From Neoasaia chiangmaiensis (lineage in GTDB: Bacteria > Pseudomonadota > Alphaproteobacteria > Acetobacterales > Acetobacteraceae): a stretch of DNA of 64,000 bases. Both the position numbers and the translations under genes were made by a program. This document shows positions 17,976 through 25,539 of this stretch, one piece after another. Numbering within the stretch: position 1 is the first letter of the stretch; every line of letters begins with the position of its first letter. The notes under the pieces are model-generated. The model did not search any database and was not told the DNA's origin. It worked only from the letters and a program-made list of their open reading frames with translations. Where the stretch lies: positions 2,054,501 to 2,118,500 of the forward strand of contig NZ_CP014691.1 in NCBI RefSeq assembly GCF_002005465.1, written 5' to 3'.

Positions 17976-18057
17976 ACCTGCACGCAGCACAGACCGGGAA
18001 GAACCTGGGCGGCCGGTGGAAGCCCGGCGATCAAGGTTCGAAGGCCGAGTCGCAGGT
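17976..18057 (+). other. Structured element B downstream of the phage tRNA
   Basis: A block closed by ACCTGC (17976-17981) and GCAGGT (18052-18057), containing GCCGG-tggaagc-CCGGC. From 17992 it reads GACCGGGAAGAACCTGGG then GGCCGGTGGAAG, parallel to element A. The two copies flank the tRNA. It does not fold as a tRNA. Confidence 0.4.
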
Positions 18058-18165
18058 AATTGCCACGACATTTTACCGAACAATTAACGATTTATACCAG
18101 TCGCGGGACGTTCCAAGAACGGATTGTTGCTAAGTGCTTGGAATAGAGTCGTTTTTCGGCTAGCT

Positions 18166-18333
18166 ATGACTCTCTTGATACGCGAAAGGGCCGGATTGGC
18201 GTCCGACCCTTTCAGCCACCAAAGCGAAGCAACCGCCTGGTGGGATGTGCTGAACATAGCACGCGGGGTGTACCTGCGTGAAGCACTATCAGTCAAGGAG
18301 GCGGTTGCGAACTTTCGGAGTAATAGTTCGTGA
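18166..18333 (+). CDS. Small hypothetical phage protein
   Basis: A 55-aa frame (MTLLIRERAGLASDPF at the start, ALSVKEAVANFRSNSS at the end). Its stop overlaps the GTG of the next gene (GTGA), which is the main support. No family recognised; an in-frame earlier start exists at 18124. Confidence 0.4.
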   Translation: MTLLIRERAGLASDPFSHQSEATAWWDVLNIARGVYLREALSVKEAVANFRSNSS

Positions 18334-18545
18334 GCGAGTCCTCGAACCCGCGACAGCCGTCGCGGAAACTGACGGAACACGAAGCCGTCATCATCATCAA
18401 TCGCATCAAAGGCCGCGAATTTCAGAACCGCATTGCGGCTGACTTTGATGTCAATCCTGGTCGTATCAGCGACATAAAGATGGGGCGACTATATCCACAT
18501 CTCCCACGGCCTCCACACTGGACGTGGCCGAAGAAAACAGACTGA
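18330..18545 (+). CDS. Small helix-turn-helix DNA-binding phage protein
   Basis: 71 aa. The core HEAVIIINRIKGREFQNRIA followed by DFDVNPGRISDIKMGRLYPHL reads as a helix-turn-helix of the kind found in small phage regulators that resemble homing-endonuclease repeat domains. The GTG start overlaps the previous stop, and a strong terminator follows directly at 18554, so it ends a short plus-strand operon. The target is unknown. Confidence 0.65.
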   Translation: MSESSNPRQPSRKLTEHEAVIIINRIKGREFQNRIAADFDVNPGRISDIKMGRLYPHLPRPPHWTWPKKTD

Positions 18546-18553
18546 CCAAAGGA

Positions 18554-18576
18554 GGGACGCTTCGGCGTCCCTTTTT
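18554..18576 (+). terminator. Rho-independent terminator
   Basis: GGGACGC-TTCG-GCGTCCC stem-loop (7 bp, UUCG tetraloop) followed by five T. It terminates the small plus-strand phage operon. Confidence 0.9.
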
Positions 18577-18579
18577 CTT

Positions 18580-18666
18580 TCACCCCCGCCAGTCCCGCAT
18601 AACGCCCCAGCAGACGACGGCCACGTAAGCGACGACGACCGCCGTCCAGTAGGCGACCTCAGCCAC
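18580..18666 (-). CDS. Very small single-membrane-segment phage peptide
   Basis: 28 codons from GTG 18666 (AEVAYWTAVVVAYVAVVCWG, then VMRDWRG). One transmembrane helix with a charged C-terminus. It overlaps the preceding tiny membrane frame by 8 nt and lies at the end of the late operon, where lysis functions often sit. The function is unknown. Confidence 0.4.
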   Translation of the reverse strand: MAEVAYWTAVVVAYVAVVCWGVMRDWRG

Positions 18667-18748
18667 GCCGTGAACTGAGGCCGCAAAATCGCGCGATACC
18701 GAGCGCGATCAGCGGGTAGGCGAGGATGGAGACGGCGACGAGGGTCAC
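18659..18748 (-). CDS. Very small hydrophobic phage peptide
   Basis: 29 codons from GTG 18748 (TLVAVSILAYPLIALGIARF). A single hydrophobic helix. Its GTG overlaps the stop of the upstream gene (GTGA). A holin-like or lysis-accessory role is possible by position only. Confidence 0.4.
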   Translation of the reverse strand: MTLVAVSILAYPLIALGIARFCGLSSRRG

Positions 18749-18933
18749 GACGACTGAATCGCCGCGTTCGTCGCTTGCGCCTGGGTGACCGCGGACGCGA
18801 TCTGGTCGTTCGTCGGGCCCGTCCCGGATTTGGATGCCGCAATGGCTTCCTCGATCACCTCGACGATGTTCGGGACTTCCTCAGCGGCAGCGACGACGCC
18901 CTGCACGATGGCAGTGATGAGGGCTGCATTCAT
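18745..18933 (-). CDS. Small phage protein with hydrophobic N-terminus
   Basis: 62 aa starting MNAALITAIVQGVVAAAEEV, then an Ala/Glu-rich helix (IVEVIEEAIAAS) and a polar tail. Its ATG overlaps the stop of the Gp49-like gene (ATGA). I recognise the look of acetobacterial prophage proteins of unknown function but no domain. Confidence 0.55.
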   Translation of the reverse strand: MNAALITAIVQGVVAAAEEVPNIVEVIEEAIAASKSGTGPTNDQIASAVTQAQATNAAIQSS

Positions 18934-19214
18934 TGTTCCGTTTCCTCATGAAGGCGGCTCCGAAGGTGGTATCCTTCCAACTGCCAGATTTGTTCGCGCG
19001 CATTCTGTAGCGCGATCTTGCGGCCAATTTCGGCGTCGAAGTTCTCTGGGCTTGCACACGCTGACGTCCCGACGAGCGTGAAGCCATTCTTGAGAACGAC
19101 CACCCCGATTGTCAGGCATTCGAGCGCCGGATGGTGCGGGCGGAATAGGTCGCTTGCGCGCCCCCAGAACTCGGCTGAGATCGTATCGTCGATATGCGAC
19201 GGGGTTAAGTGTGC
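18930..19214 (-). pseudogene. Gp49/Sf6 gene 66-family phage protein, 5' end lost in a fusion
   Basis: The frame carries the family signature LTIGVVVLKNGFTLVGTSAC, ASPENFDAEIGRKIA and QIWQLEGYHLR (N4 Gp49/Sf6 gene 66 family, function unknown). There is no start codon of its own: the frame upstream of about 19205 belongs to a different gene read in another frame. A deletion has joined the tail-fibre N-terminus to this gene. Confidence 0.75.
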
Positions 19215-19377
19215 CCTGCCGCCACGACTTGTTGGCCTGCTGGCTGGATGCCTGCCCTTGAACCACGCCGTTGACGAAAGTCCCACCAGTCGCGATGGCC
19301 GACTGATAGGCGGAGTCCGACAGGACATTTGCGCCTGAGCCGTAGGCAAACGGAACAAATCCGTTCGTGCCGCTCAT
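19205..19377 (-). pseudogene. Tail-fibre/tail-collar protein N-terminal fragment
   Basis: Begins MSGTNGFVPFAYGSGANVLS and continues to about residue 52 (QASSQQANKSWRQ), the typical virion-attachment start of a phage tail fibre. It then runs into the Gp49-like sequence out of frame. The ATG overlaps the DUF2612 stop (ATGA). The receptor-binding part is deleted. Confidence 0.65.
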
Positions 19378-19660
19378 GAGATATCTCCGCCGAAATCGTT
19401 ATCGATGACGAATTGAGGAATGAAGAAGAACGAGACGTCGATGCCGACCGGCTTGATCGGCAGATAGCCGCCTTGAAGCACGGCCTGGAGCACGCGAGAG
19501 ATGACGGCCGTCACTGTGAACTGAACGGCCATATCCTGCTCGTCGACTTTGATCGGTGCGGTCGTGCTGCCAACCGCCGTCTGGATGATCTCCACGGCGT
19601 CCGGCAGCGATCCGTCCCAGCGGTTGCAGAGGATCTTGGCGCGAATGGACGGTCGCGTTG
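19374..19660 (-). pseudogene. DUF2612-family tail protein, C-terminal part
   Basis: Reads AKILCNRWDGSLPDAVEIIQ, then DMAVQFTVTAVIS, LQAVLQGGYLPIKPVGIDVSF and FFIPQFVIDNDFGGDIS. This matches the C-terminal half of DUF2612 tail proteins, which normally follow baseplate J. Its 5' half and the whole baseplate J gene are missing. The frame joins the gp46-like fragment near 19655. Confidence 0.65.
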
Positions 19661-19953
19661 ACCGTCAGCACGCGGTTGGCCAACGAACTGCCGTAGGATG
19701 AAATCGCCTGAACGCCGGGCGTCGCCAGAATTCGGGCCTGAATGACGGCGTCATAGGTAGGTGTGGTGCCCCGGCCGAGAACCTGCGTTGCCCAGGGCAT
19801 GCCATCGGACGTGTCAGCGAACCACTCGCCAAGCCAGAGCTTGAGGCGTGTTTCAACGAGTTGACCTACCGCTGCTGGCGTATTCTGCTGGAATGCGGCC
19901 TGGCCTGTGCCGAACTGCATGTCGCCGTTCGCATCCATCATCCGCACACGCAT
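19655..19953 (-). pseudogene. Baseplate wedge protein (Mu gp46-like), 3' truncated
   Basis: The start at 19953 gives MRVRMMDANGDMQFG, then LVETRLKLWLGEWFADTSDG, VLGRGTTPTYDAVIQARILA and SLANRVLTVNATV, the usual body of gp46-like wedge proteins. After about residue 98 the sequence changes to out-of-frame DUF2612 coding DNA. The fusion removed its end and the next gene. Confidence 0.7.
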
Positions 19954-19956
19954 GGT

Positions 19957-20622
19957 CTATTCCGGTTTCTGGGTGGTCCCGCTGCCGGTCTGCACGCCGG
20001 GGTGAATATGCGAGGTGAGCGAGATCGGTCCGGCCTGAACGTCAGTGTCCGACGTGATCTTTCCGCCCGTTACTGCCAGGCCCGACGACGTCAGTTGCAT
20101 CCTGCATCCGCCCACCGTCATCGTGATCGAGCCGCTTTTGACGTCGATGACCGTCTGGCCATCGTCGGAGCGAAGCTGGGCACTGGCCTGACTGATGTTT
20201 GCAAGCGGGCGTGCGGCGCTGGTCAGCCCGACAAGGGCGATTCCGTCTGAGAGGTCGTGTTGGCGAAGGTCGTAGGCTGGCTGCGCCTCTCCATTTCTAA
20301 ACCATTCATCCAGCGAGCGGGATGCGAAGACGAGCAAGCATTCGTCCCCCTCATTGACTGGGAATGTCAGTGAAAAGCCGCCGCCCCGCGCAAAGTGAAT
20401 TGGGCAATGAGGCAAAAGAGGCAGGTCGTGCCAAGCAATTGTCAGGTCGTCGTTGACAAATCTTCCTTTGACAGCAGGCTGCACAGAAGCGAACGGAGCG
20501 CCGTTCTCGAACGAGACGCTTTGTATGACCCCGGGAAGGGCGGTCCACATGCGGGCCTGAAGGCCATGCAATGAGTCGACAAGATTTTGGTCTTTGTCGA
20601 AGAATCGCTCGCGGATATCCAT
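19957..20622 (-). CDS. Baseplate central spike protein (Mu gp45/Gp138 N-terminal family)
   Basis: 221 aa. The N-terminal half has the Gp138-type OB-like domain: LPGVIQSVSFENGAPFASVQ, PLLPHCPIHFARGGGFSLTF and VNEGDECLLVFASRSLDEW. The C-terminal half is beta-helical (ITMTVGGCRMQLTSSGLAVT, SDTDVQAGPISLTSHIHPG). The HxH (SHIHPGV) near the end resembles the metal-binding tip of contractile-tail spikes. It looks intact and lies 3 nt after the hub gene. Confidence 0.8.
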   Translation of the reverse strand: MDIRERFFDKDQNLVDSLHGLQARMWTALPGVIQSVSFENGAPFASVQPAVKGRFVNDDLTIAWHDLPLLPHCPIHFARGGGFSLTFPVNEGDECLLVFASRSLDEWFRNGEAQPAYDLRQHDLSDGIALVGLTSAARPLANISQASAQLRSDDGQTVIDVKSGSITMTVGGCRMQLTSSGLAVTGGKITSDTDVQAGPISLTSHIHPGVQTGSGTTQKPE

Positions 20623-20626
20623 AGCA

Positions 20627-21610
20627 TTAACTCGTTGCTGATATGGCCGCCTGACTGGTTACGGCCGAGGAATCGACGTCGATCGCCATGATGGTGGTGA
20701 GCCAGTCATTACCGCGGGTGTCTCCCATATGTTCAGCATAGGCCACGCGGTATTGCCCCGTCGCCGACAAGCCCGCTACCGACGCAGTGCCATCAGCGTT
20801 GACCGTGTAGTTTCCGCCGTTGACGCCGACACCAGGGTCGACCTCTTCTTGTGCGATAGTCGTTTTATGGCCTGTGTCGTTGCGAGAGTAGATGGCGACT
20901 ACGGCGTCTGGGACCATTCGAGGGTCGAGCAGGCAAGTCGCCTGAACACCCCCCTCGGTCTGCATCGGGATTCCGACTAGGCCTGTCGTCGGCGACAGAT
21001 GAATTGCCGAGGTCGCGTTGGAACTTGCGGACTTTTTGGCCGGCTGAAAGAAATTGATCGTCGAGCCATCGCATCGACCGAAGGCCGAAACATTGGCGGC
21101 TACCGTTCGCAGTGCATCACGGGCGTGCCCGTATATAACCTTGGGGCGGCCGCCGGATCCGGGAACGGCAGGAATTGTCCCCACCGTAATACCGTCGTCG
21201 CTCGCAGCCTGCGCGATCGCATGCGCCACGTCCGCATGCGTCCAGCCCTCGGCAAGAGATTGGTTCATTCCAGCTTCGGCATACCAGTCGTCATTCGTGA
21301 CCGCGAGAATATCGAGGTATGTGTCTACAGGGCTTTCACGGCCGAAACGGAACTGACGGATGTCGCCGGAGAACAGGAGGTCGCTCTTGCCGTTGTAGCC
21401 AACGGACAGCGAGACCGCCTTGTTATATTGGGCCTTTATCAGTGCCGCGCTATCATCGGACAGATTATAAACGCGAGCCCGTAGGGTCTTGGGCGTCGAG
21501 ACTACTCCATGCACGACGCTGAAGGTTATGCGCAGTTGAGACAAGTCGACGGTGCCGCCATTCCCATTTGCCGCAACGAGCGAGCAGGTACGGATAAACT
21601 TTCGGCTCAC
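20627..21610 (-). CDS. Phage baseplate hub protein
   Basis: 327 aa. VHGVVSTPKTLRARVYNLSD, KAVSLSVGYNGKSDLLFSGD and IRQFRFGRESPVDTYLDILA are typical of the hub protein that binds the tail tube and carries the spike. Position fits: plug, hub, spike, wedge is the usual order. The start overlaps the plug stop. The exact family name cannot be given without a search. Confidence 0.7.
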   Translation of the reverse strand: MSRKFIRTCSLVAANGNGGTVDLSQLRITFSVVHGVVSTPKTLRARVYNLSDDSAALIKAQYNKAVSLSVGYNGKSDLLFSGDIRQFRFGRESPVDTYLDILAVTNDDWYAEAGMNQSLAEGWTHADVAHAIAQAASDDGITVGTIPAVPGSGGRPKVIYGHARDALRTVAANVSAFGRCDGSTINFFQPAKKSASSNATSAIHLSPTTGLVGIPMQTEGGVQATCLLDPRMVPDAVVAIYSRNDTGHKTTIAQEEVDPGVGVNGGNYTVNADGTASVAGLSATGQYRVAYAEHMGDTRGNDWLTTIMAIDVDSSAVTSQAAISATS

Positions 21611-21927
21611 GTAGTTATCGCCACATAAAGGTGAGAGGTGGTGCCAAGATTGTCGAAGGTCGGCACCGCATCGGGGTCGCCGTCCGTCGTGACGAACAAG
21701 CCGGCGCCAAGCCCGAGGTAACCATACTGAGCCAGTAGGTCTGCGCCGGTTACAAGCGGGATGCCCTGGACAATCGCGTTTCCCGACGCATCGGCGATGT
21801 CGAGCACCCAGCCGCCCTGGTCCACGTTCTGGTAAGTGAAGCGCAGGTTGTATGTCGTGCCATTGATGCTGGCAGAGAACGTCTGCGGCGCGCCTGATAG
21901 CGGGACTTCATAGAAGGTTGTCGCCAT
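21607..21927 (-). CDS. Baseplate plug protein (Pam3 gp18-like)
   Basis: 106 aa. It contains FYEVPLSGAPQTFSASINGT, YQNVDQGGWVLDIADASGN, IVQGIPLVTGADLLAQYGYL and TSHLYVAITT. This matches the small plug proteins recalled from short-tube contractile phages, which sit in the baseplate between Dit-like and hub proteins. The 4-nt overlap with the hub supports an operon. It appears intact. Confidence 0.72.
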   Translation of the reverse strand: MATTFYEVPLSGAPQTFSASINGTTYNLRFTYQNVDQGGWVLDIADASGNAIVQGIPLVTGADLLAQYGYLGLGAGLFVTTDGDPDAVPTFDNLGTTSHLYVAITT

Positions 21928-22104
21928 GGATCTCAGCGCAATTTTGGGGATTTAATCGACCAATACGCTTATTTGTGCACGCGTACAAGTGGAGATTGCA
22001 TGGCCGATTCCTTAATGCTTAATCGGCCGAGATGGGAACCTCGCAAAATTCAGTTCGGCAGTGTATCATGACAGCCATGTCATGCAGAATGCTACCTGTC
22101 CTCA

Positions 22105-22386
22105 ATGGTTGTCATGTCGGTCAACGCTCTGAAGAACGCTGCATCGTCGAGCATCGCTCGCCCGAATCTCTCTAACAAAGACTTCGGACGTCATCCCGCT
22201 GAGGTCGCGGATGATTTAATCCGTCTGCATGCGGGGGCAACCGCCAGGTTGCTCAGCAACGAGCATGCGTATTGGCTCATTCATGGCATTATCGCCAAAG
22301 CCGACTTCTGTTTCAAAGTCCTTGAATATGTTAGGCAGAAATCTCTTGCTCATTCGCGCCAACGAGTGCCCAGGCAGCCATCATGA
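22105..22386 (+). CDS. Hypothetical phage protein
   Basis: 93 aa at most (LARPNLSNKDFGRHP-like start, LLSNEHAYWLIHGIIAKADF, then a basic tail). No family recognised. The TGA overlaps the ATG of the next gene. The start is uncertain; several in-frame alternatives exist. Confidence 0.45.
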   Translation: MVVMSVNALKNAASSSIARPNLSNKDFGRHPAEVADDLIRLHAGATARLLSNEHAYWLIHGIIAKADFCFKVLEYVRQKSLAHSRQRVPRQPS

Positions 22387-22604
22387 CCGTCCACGAATTC
22401 AGCCTCGACCGCATCGCCGCCGACCCGGAGAAGGGTGCCGAGCAGATGCAACGCTTGTTTGGTGCGGATGCTGACGAGGCCGCTCTACGCCAGGCTCAGC
22501 ACTTCATTGCAATCAACGATGTCGACCGCGCGTGTTTCTGGCTGGAGGTGAGGGCGCTCCTGCGGGAGATGGAACTGCGCGGGCGGATGGATACGGTGCA
22601 TTGA
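22383..22604 (+). CDS. Hypothetical acidic phage protein
   Basis: 73 aa, helical and acidic (SLDRIAADPEKGAEQMQRLF, DVDRACFWLEVRALLREMEL). It starts within the stop of the upstream frame (ATGA). It resembles unnamed small proteins of acetobacterial prophages; the function is unknown. Confidence 0.55.
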   Translation: MTVHEFSLDRIAADPEKGAEQMQRLFGADADEAALRQAQHFIAINDVDRACFWLEVRALLREMELRGRMDTVH

Positions 22605-22620
22605 AGCTGGCCCGCGGCCA

Positions 22621-23139
22621 CTATGCTTCTTCGCCGTTTGTGGAGCGCCCCGTTTTCTGACTTGAATGATCGCTTCGCTCTGACTTCACGATTCGACGCA
22701 GCAAGAGAGCGCCGAATCCTATGGTCAGCGTTGTGGTCGCCAAGATACCTGCGGTTGTAGGATGATCATGATCTGCCGCAGTAACGGCGCCATACAGCGC
22801 GGCTAGACCAAAAATAAGAGCCGCCAATACCGACGCCAAATCTCTTGCAAGGGCAAAAATCTGTTCCCGCCGAACAGTAACATTCTGCGTCGTGTTGTTC
22901 TCGCGTGCCATCGCTACAATGGCGCTTGCAATGGCGGGGTCGATATCTGCGTAAGCTTTTAGCTCGCTTGCCTGCGGCAGCGGACCGCGATGCGCCTTAA
23001 CGAAGAGATGCTGCTGCGTGATTTGCTGCGTAGCGCGCACATCTCTCTGCCGCTGACCTGGTCCTTCAGTTGAAAGGCGTGGCGCTGCCTCGTAGTCCCC
23101 CAAAGGAGACTGATACTCTTCTATTTCATTATCAGACAC
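22621..23139 (-). CDS. DUF2335 membrane protein
   Basis: 172 aa. HRGPLPQASELKAYADIDPAI is the DUF2335 signature segment, followed by IASAIVAMARENNTTQNVTV and two membrane helices (DLASVLAALIFGLAALYGAV and GILATTTLTIGFGALLL). DUF2335 proteins are common prophage cargo of unknown role. The 3' end faces the plus-strand gene pair at 22.1-22.6 kb. Confidence 0.75.
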   Translation of the reverse strand: MSDNEIEEYQSPLGDYEAAPRLSTEGPGQRQRDVRATQQITQQHLFVKAHRGPLPQASELKAYADIDPAIASAIVAMARENNTTQNVTVRREQIFALARDLASVLAALIFGLAALYGAVTAADHDHPTTAGILATTTLTIGFGALLLRRIVKSERSDHSSQKTGRSTNGEEA

Positions 23140-23356
23140 AGAGGCGGGTTCGGTCGCTGGCCTCTTGGCTCTTCAGCGCATCGCGCATAGCTTTCCCTGT
23201 TTGGTCCCAAGCGGCGCGCGAGATTTCGTCTGCTGATGTGGAAGGGTATGCTCTCGGAGGGCCACCTAAAGAAAACATGTCCGCAACAGCAGACACAAAA
23301 AGGCGGCCAAAGCCGCCACGTTCTATCTGTTTCCGCATCATGATCTCCTGTGTCAA
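23132..23356 (-). CDS. Small hypothetical phage protein
   Basis: 74 aa (RGGFGRLFVSAVADMFSLGG, then EISRAAWDQTGKAMRDALKS). It overlaps the DUF2335 gene start by 8 nt, which suggests coupling. No family recognised. Confidence 0.45.
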   Translation of the reverse strand: MTQEIMMRKQIERGGFGRLFVSAVADMFSLGGPPRAYPSTSADEISRAAWDQTGKAMRDALKSQEASDRTRLCV

Positions 23357-23474
23357 ACGTAGGATTCTTCCGTTGCTTCCGCCCGTAGAACACTACGCTT
23401 GCGCAGAACGTCATGCGGGCACCCGAGTTGTCAACCCTAGACCCATATTTTCAGGTCAAAGGTGGGCCGCGCTT

Positions 23475-23669
23475 TCACCCCATCTTCAGCCGGTCATTGC
23501 CGCCCATCGCGTCCATAGCATCAGCGGCCTTATGAACGGAGGCCTTCACGGTCGCCTTCGTTTGCTCAACAACACGTCGCGTGACTGAGGGCGCTTTTTG
23601 CTGCCTATGCTGCGCGGCATAGAAGCGCGCCATCGCGAGGCTTTTGTAGAACTCCAGCACACCGGACAT
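23475..23669 (-). CDS. Small basic hypothetical phage protein
   Basis: 64 aa, basic and helical (LEFYKSLAMARFYAAQHRQQ, VEQTKATVKASVHKAADAM). No domain recognised. It lies in a run of small minus-strand phage genes. Confidence 0.4.
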   Translation of the reverse strand: MSGVLEFYKSLAMARFYAAQHRQQKAPSVTRRVVEQTKATVKASVHKAADAMDAMGGNDRLKMG

Positions 23670-23809
23670 TGATACGATCTCCCCCGTTTTCGTGTAACGC
23701 CCCCAGAGAATATGGCATCTCGCCGCAAAGTGGCAAGATTTTGCAATGCACCATGCAACCCGCCATCTGCGTGATTCATTGCCCCGGAGGCAATTGAAGG
23801 GAGGATATC

Positions 23810-23956
23810 ATGATCAGAATGATGGCAGACTGCGCTCACAAGCCGTTTGCGCCGCCGCCATTCCCACCCATGGACGAACCACCGCCCAAGCCAGCGCCCG
23901 ATCGGGATGAGGACGAGCCATTTGAGCCGGACGAAGGCCCTGCGCAGACGCATTAG
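23810..23956 (+). CDS. Proline-rich acidic micro-protein
   Basis: 48 aa with a strong ribosome binding site (GAAGGGAGG 6 nt before ATG). After MIRMMADCAHKPF comes a run of APPPFPPMDEPPPKPAP and an acidic end (DRDEDEPFEPDEGP). It is probably disordered. It is convergent with the gene at 24007; the function is unknown. Confidence 0.5.
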   Translation: MIRMMADCAHKPFAPPPFPPMDEPPPKPAPDRDEDEPFEPDEGPAQTH

Positions 23957-23979
23957 CCGGCGCGCCCGAAGCATTCAGG

Positions 23980-24002
23980 AAAAGCCGCCCCGAAGGGCGG
24001 CT
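23980..24002 (-). terminator. Rho-independent terminator (minus strand)
   Basis: AGCCGCCC-TTCG-GGGCGGCT stem-loop (8 bp) followed by TTTTCC on the minus strand. It closes the KilA-N operon. Confidence 0.85.
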
Positions 24003-24006
24003 CCTG

Positions 24007-24384
24007 TTACGCATGTTCGAGACGGCGCGTCTTTCGCACGCGGTTGCGACGCTCGAGGACGTCGGCACACGCATCAAACGAGTTGCGTTGCTTCCGCTTC
24101 CGCAGGGTAGCGAGAGACGCCTCCATCCTCGGCAGGAGATCCCCGTATTCCTCTCGCGGCATCGTTTTCGCAATTTCCGGATCGGCCTTGATCGCTTGAG
24201 TCTGCTTCCAGAGGCGGGAGATGATCACCGCCGCGCCATAAAGGCTGCGCTCGCAGTTCGCGACGTTTGCTTGCTCCGGTGCATGCCGCAGCCGGTCCTC
24301 GACGATCTTTGCGCGTGACAGCCAGTCGATCTCGTCGAAGTCGTCCGGGACTGCATCCGTCGAGAGAAGGGCCAGCGCGTTCAT
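24007..24384 (-). CDS. Hypothetical phage protein downstream of KilA-N
   Basis: 125 aa, highly charged and helical (DDFDEIDWLSRAKIVEDRLR, YGAAVIISRLWKQTQAIKAD, then a basic tail KRKQRNSF...RNRVRKTRRLEHA). The start overlaps the KilA-N stop by 4 nt and a terminator follows. No family recognised; probably co-regulated with KilA-N. Confidence 0.6.
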   Translation of the reverse strand: MNALALLSTDAVPDDFDEIDWLSRAKIVEDRLRHAPEQANVANCERSLYGAAVIISRLWKQTQAIKADPEIAKTMPREEYGDLLPRMEASLATLRKRKQRNSFDACADVLERRNRVRKTRRLEHA

Positions 24385-25268
24385 GACACTGCCTCCGGCG
24401 TCTTGGCGAAAGGGACCACTGATCCTTCTGTCGCCATGTCTGCGCGGAGGGCGTCAACCAAGCTCGGATGCCAGTGCCACGCCTGCGCTGTCCCTGCAGA
24501 GTGCTGGCGATTGGTCTCATCCAGCTTGGCAAATGGCGCACCTTTCTTCGTTGGCTGCCAATGTCCACGATCATCTTTTTCCTGGTAGCCGTGGTGGAAT
24601 ATCAGCTTGTTCGCAGCCATCGCGGCGGAGCGCCCGGAACCGAGGCTTAAACGCTCTCCAACCTCAGTTGCGAGAAGGTAGGTGACCTGCTCGACGGCCG
24701 GCTGATAGGTAATACCCATAATTTCGAGAGGGTTCTCACCGCATTTCTTTTCGCAATAGCGCGCGCCGTAGAGGCCAGCCTGCGTGGTGTCCATACCCAT
24801 CAGCAGTGCAATGCCGTGACCAGTCTTGAAGGCAGACAGCGGGCTGGGGCGGCGGGAACGTGACTTGGGCAACATGATCTTGCCGGTCACCATCGCATCG
24901 AATGCGTCCAGCACAGCGAGGTGGAACGATGCGCTTATCCATTCACCATAGGCATATACGAGCAAACGATGTCCAAACGTTCCTGGTGTTTTCCCGCCAT
25001 TGATGACCTTAAGTGGTTGAAATTGCTCACTCGGGAAATTCCCCGACTGGCTCAATTCTGCCACCAGAGCTTTTGTCTGGGCGTTCTTCACCCATTCAGA
25101 AGGCGCTTTATTCGGATCGCCGCCGGAAGCTCTGTGACAATCGTTTAAGCTATAGCGGCCTTCGGCATCCTGTCGGATCGAGGTCGATAGGATGGTGAGT
25201 TCGTTGCCGACAACTGACGGTCCGTTTTGTGTTGCCGGGGACGAGGCTCTTTTGATAGTAAGGGTCAT
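24381..25268 (-). CDS. KilA-N domain protein
   Basis: 295 aa. The KilA-N domain spans about residues 25-130: IRQDAEGRYSLNDCHRASGG, PSEWVKNAQTKALVAEL, GTFGHRLLVYAYGEWISASF and HLAVLDAFDAMVTGKI. KilA-N proteins are phage DNA-binding antirepressor-type regulators. The C-terminal part (about 150-285) has GMDTTQAGLYGARYCEKKCG and LLATEVGERLSLGSGRSAAM and is a variable domain I cannot name. It shares an operon with the 125-aa gene. Confidence 0.85.
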   Translation of the reverse strand: MTLTIKRASSPATQNGPSVVGNELTILSTSIRQDAEGRYSLNDCHRASGGDPNKAPSEWVKNAQTKALVAELSQSGNFPSEQFQPLKVINGGKTPGTFGHRLLVYAYGEWISASFHLAVLDAFDAMVTGKIMLPKSRSRRPSPLSAFKTGHGIALLMGMDTTQAGLYGARYCEKKCGENPLEIMGITYQPAVEQVTYLLATEVGERLSLGSGRSAAMAANKLIFHHGYQEKDDRGHWQPTKKGAPFAKLDETNRQHSAGTAQAWHWHPSLVDALRADMATEGSVVPFAKTPEAVS

Positions 25269-25290
25269 TGCGGTGATTTCCTCACAGGTT

Positions 25291-25533
25291 TCATTGTGCA
25301 GAGGCGTCGGGGGTTGCTTGCAGGCCGTTCCCCGACGCCTTTTCCTTTTCCAGACCTTTCTGGATGAGATGTCTTATTGCCGCGGTTCTAGACGGCATCC
25401 CTGCCTTTATTCCCCAATGGTCGATCAGAAAGACTTCATCGTTGGGCATTTCCACAATGAGGCGACTGAATGACCCGGCAGGCCTTTTCCGGGGGTATTT
25501 AGGTGTAGCGCGAGACACTATGCACTCCGTCAT
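25291..25533 (-). CDS. Arc-like ribbon-helix-helix regulator
   Basis: 80 aa from ATG 25533. After a basic arm (KYPRKRPAG) comes SFSRLIVEMPNDEVFLIDHW, GIKAGMPSRTAAIRHLIQKG: a beta strand and two helices of the Arc/MetJ-type fold. I prefer the 25533 start, since the 25590 alternative would place coding sequence over the repeated operator sites upstream. It is the first gene before KilA-N, so it may control that operon. Confidence 0.65.
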   Translation of the reverse strand: MTECIVSRATPKYPRKRPAGSFSRLIVEMPNDEVFLIDHWGIKAGMPSRTAAIRHLIQKGLEKEKASGNGLQATPDASAQ

Positions 25534-25539
25534 TCGCAT

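Noticed and set aside
17785-18057. Cobalamin riboswitch
   Set aside because: Only the P6/L6-like hairpin (GGTGnnA..CCGG) resembles it; the other conserved boxes and a downstream B12-related gene are missing.
18032-18060. Second tRNA gene suggested by GGTTCGAAGG
   Set aside because: The flanking bases cannot form a T-arm stem or an acceptor in the right register.
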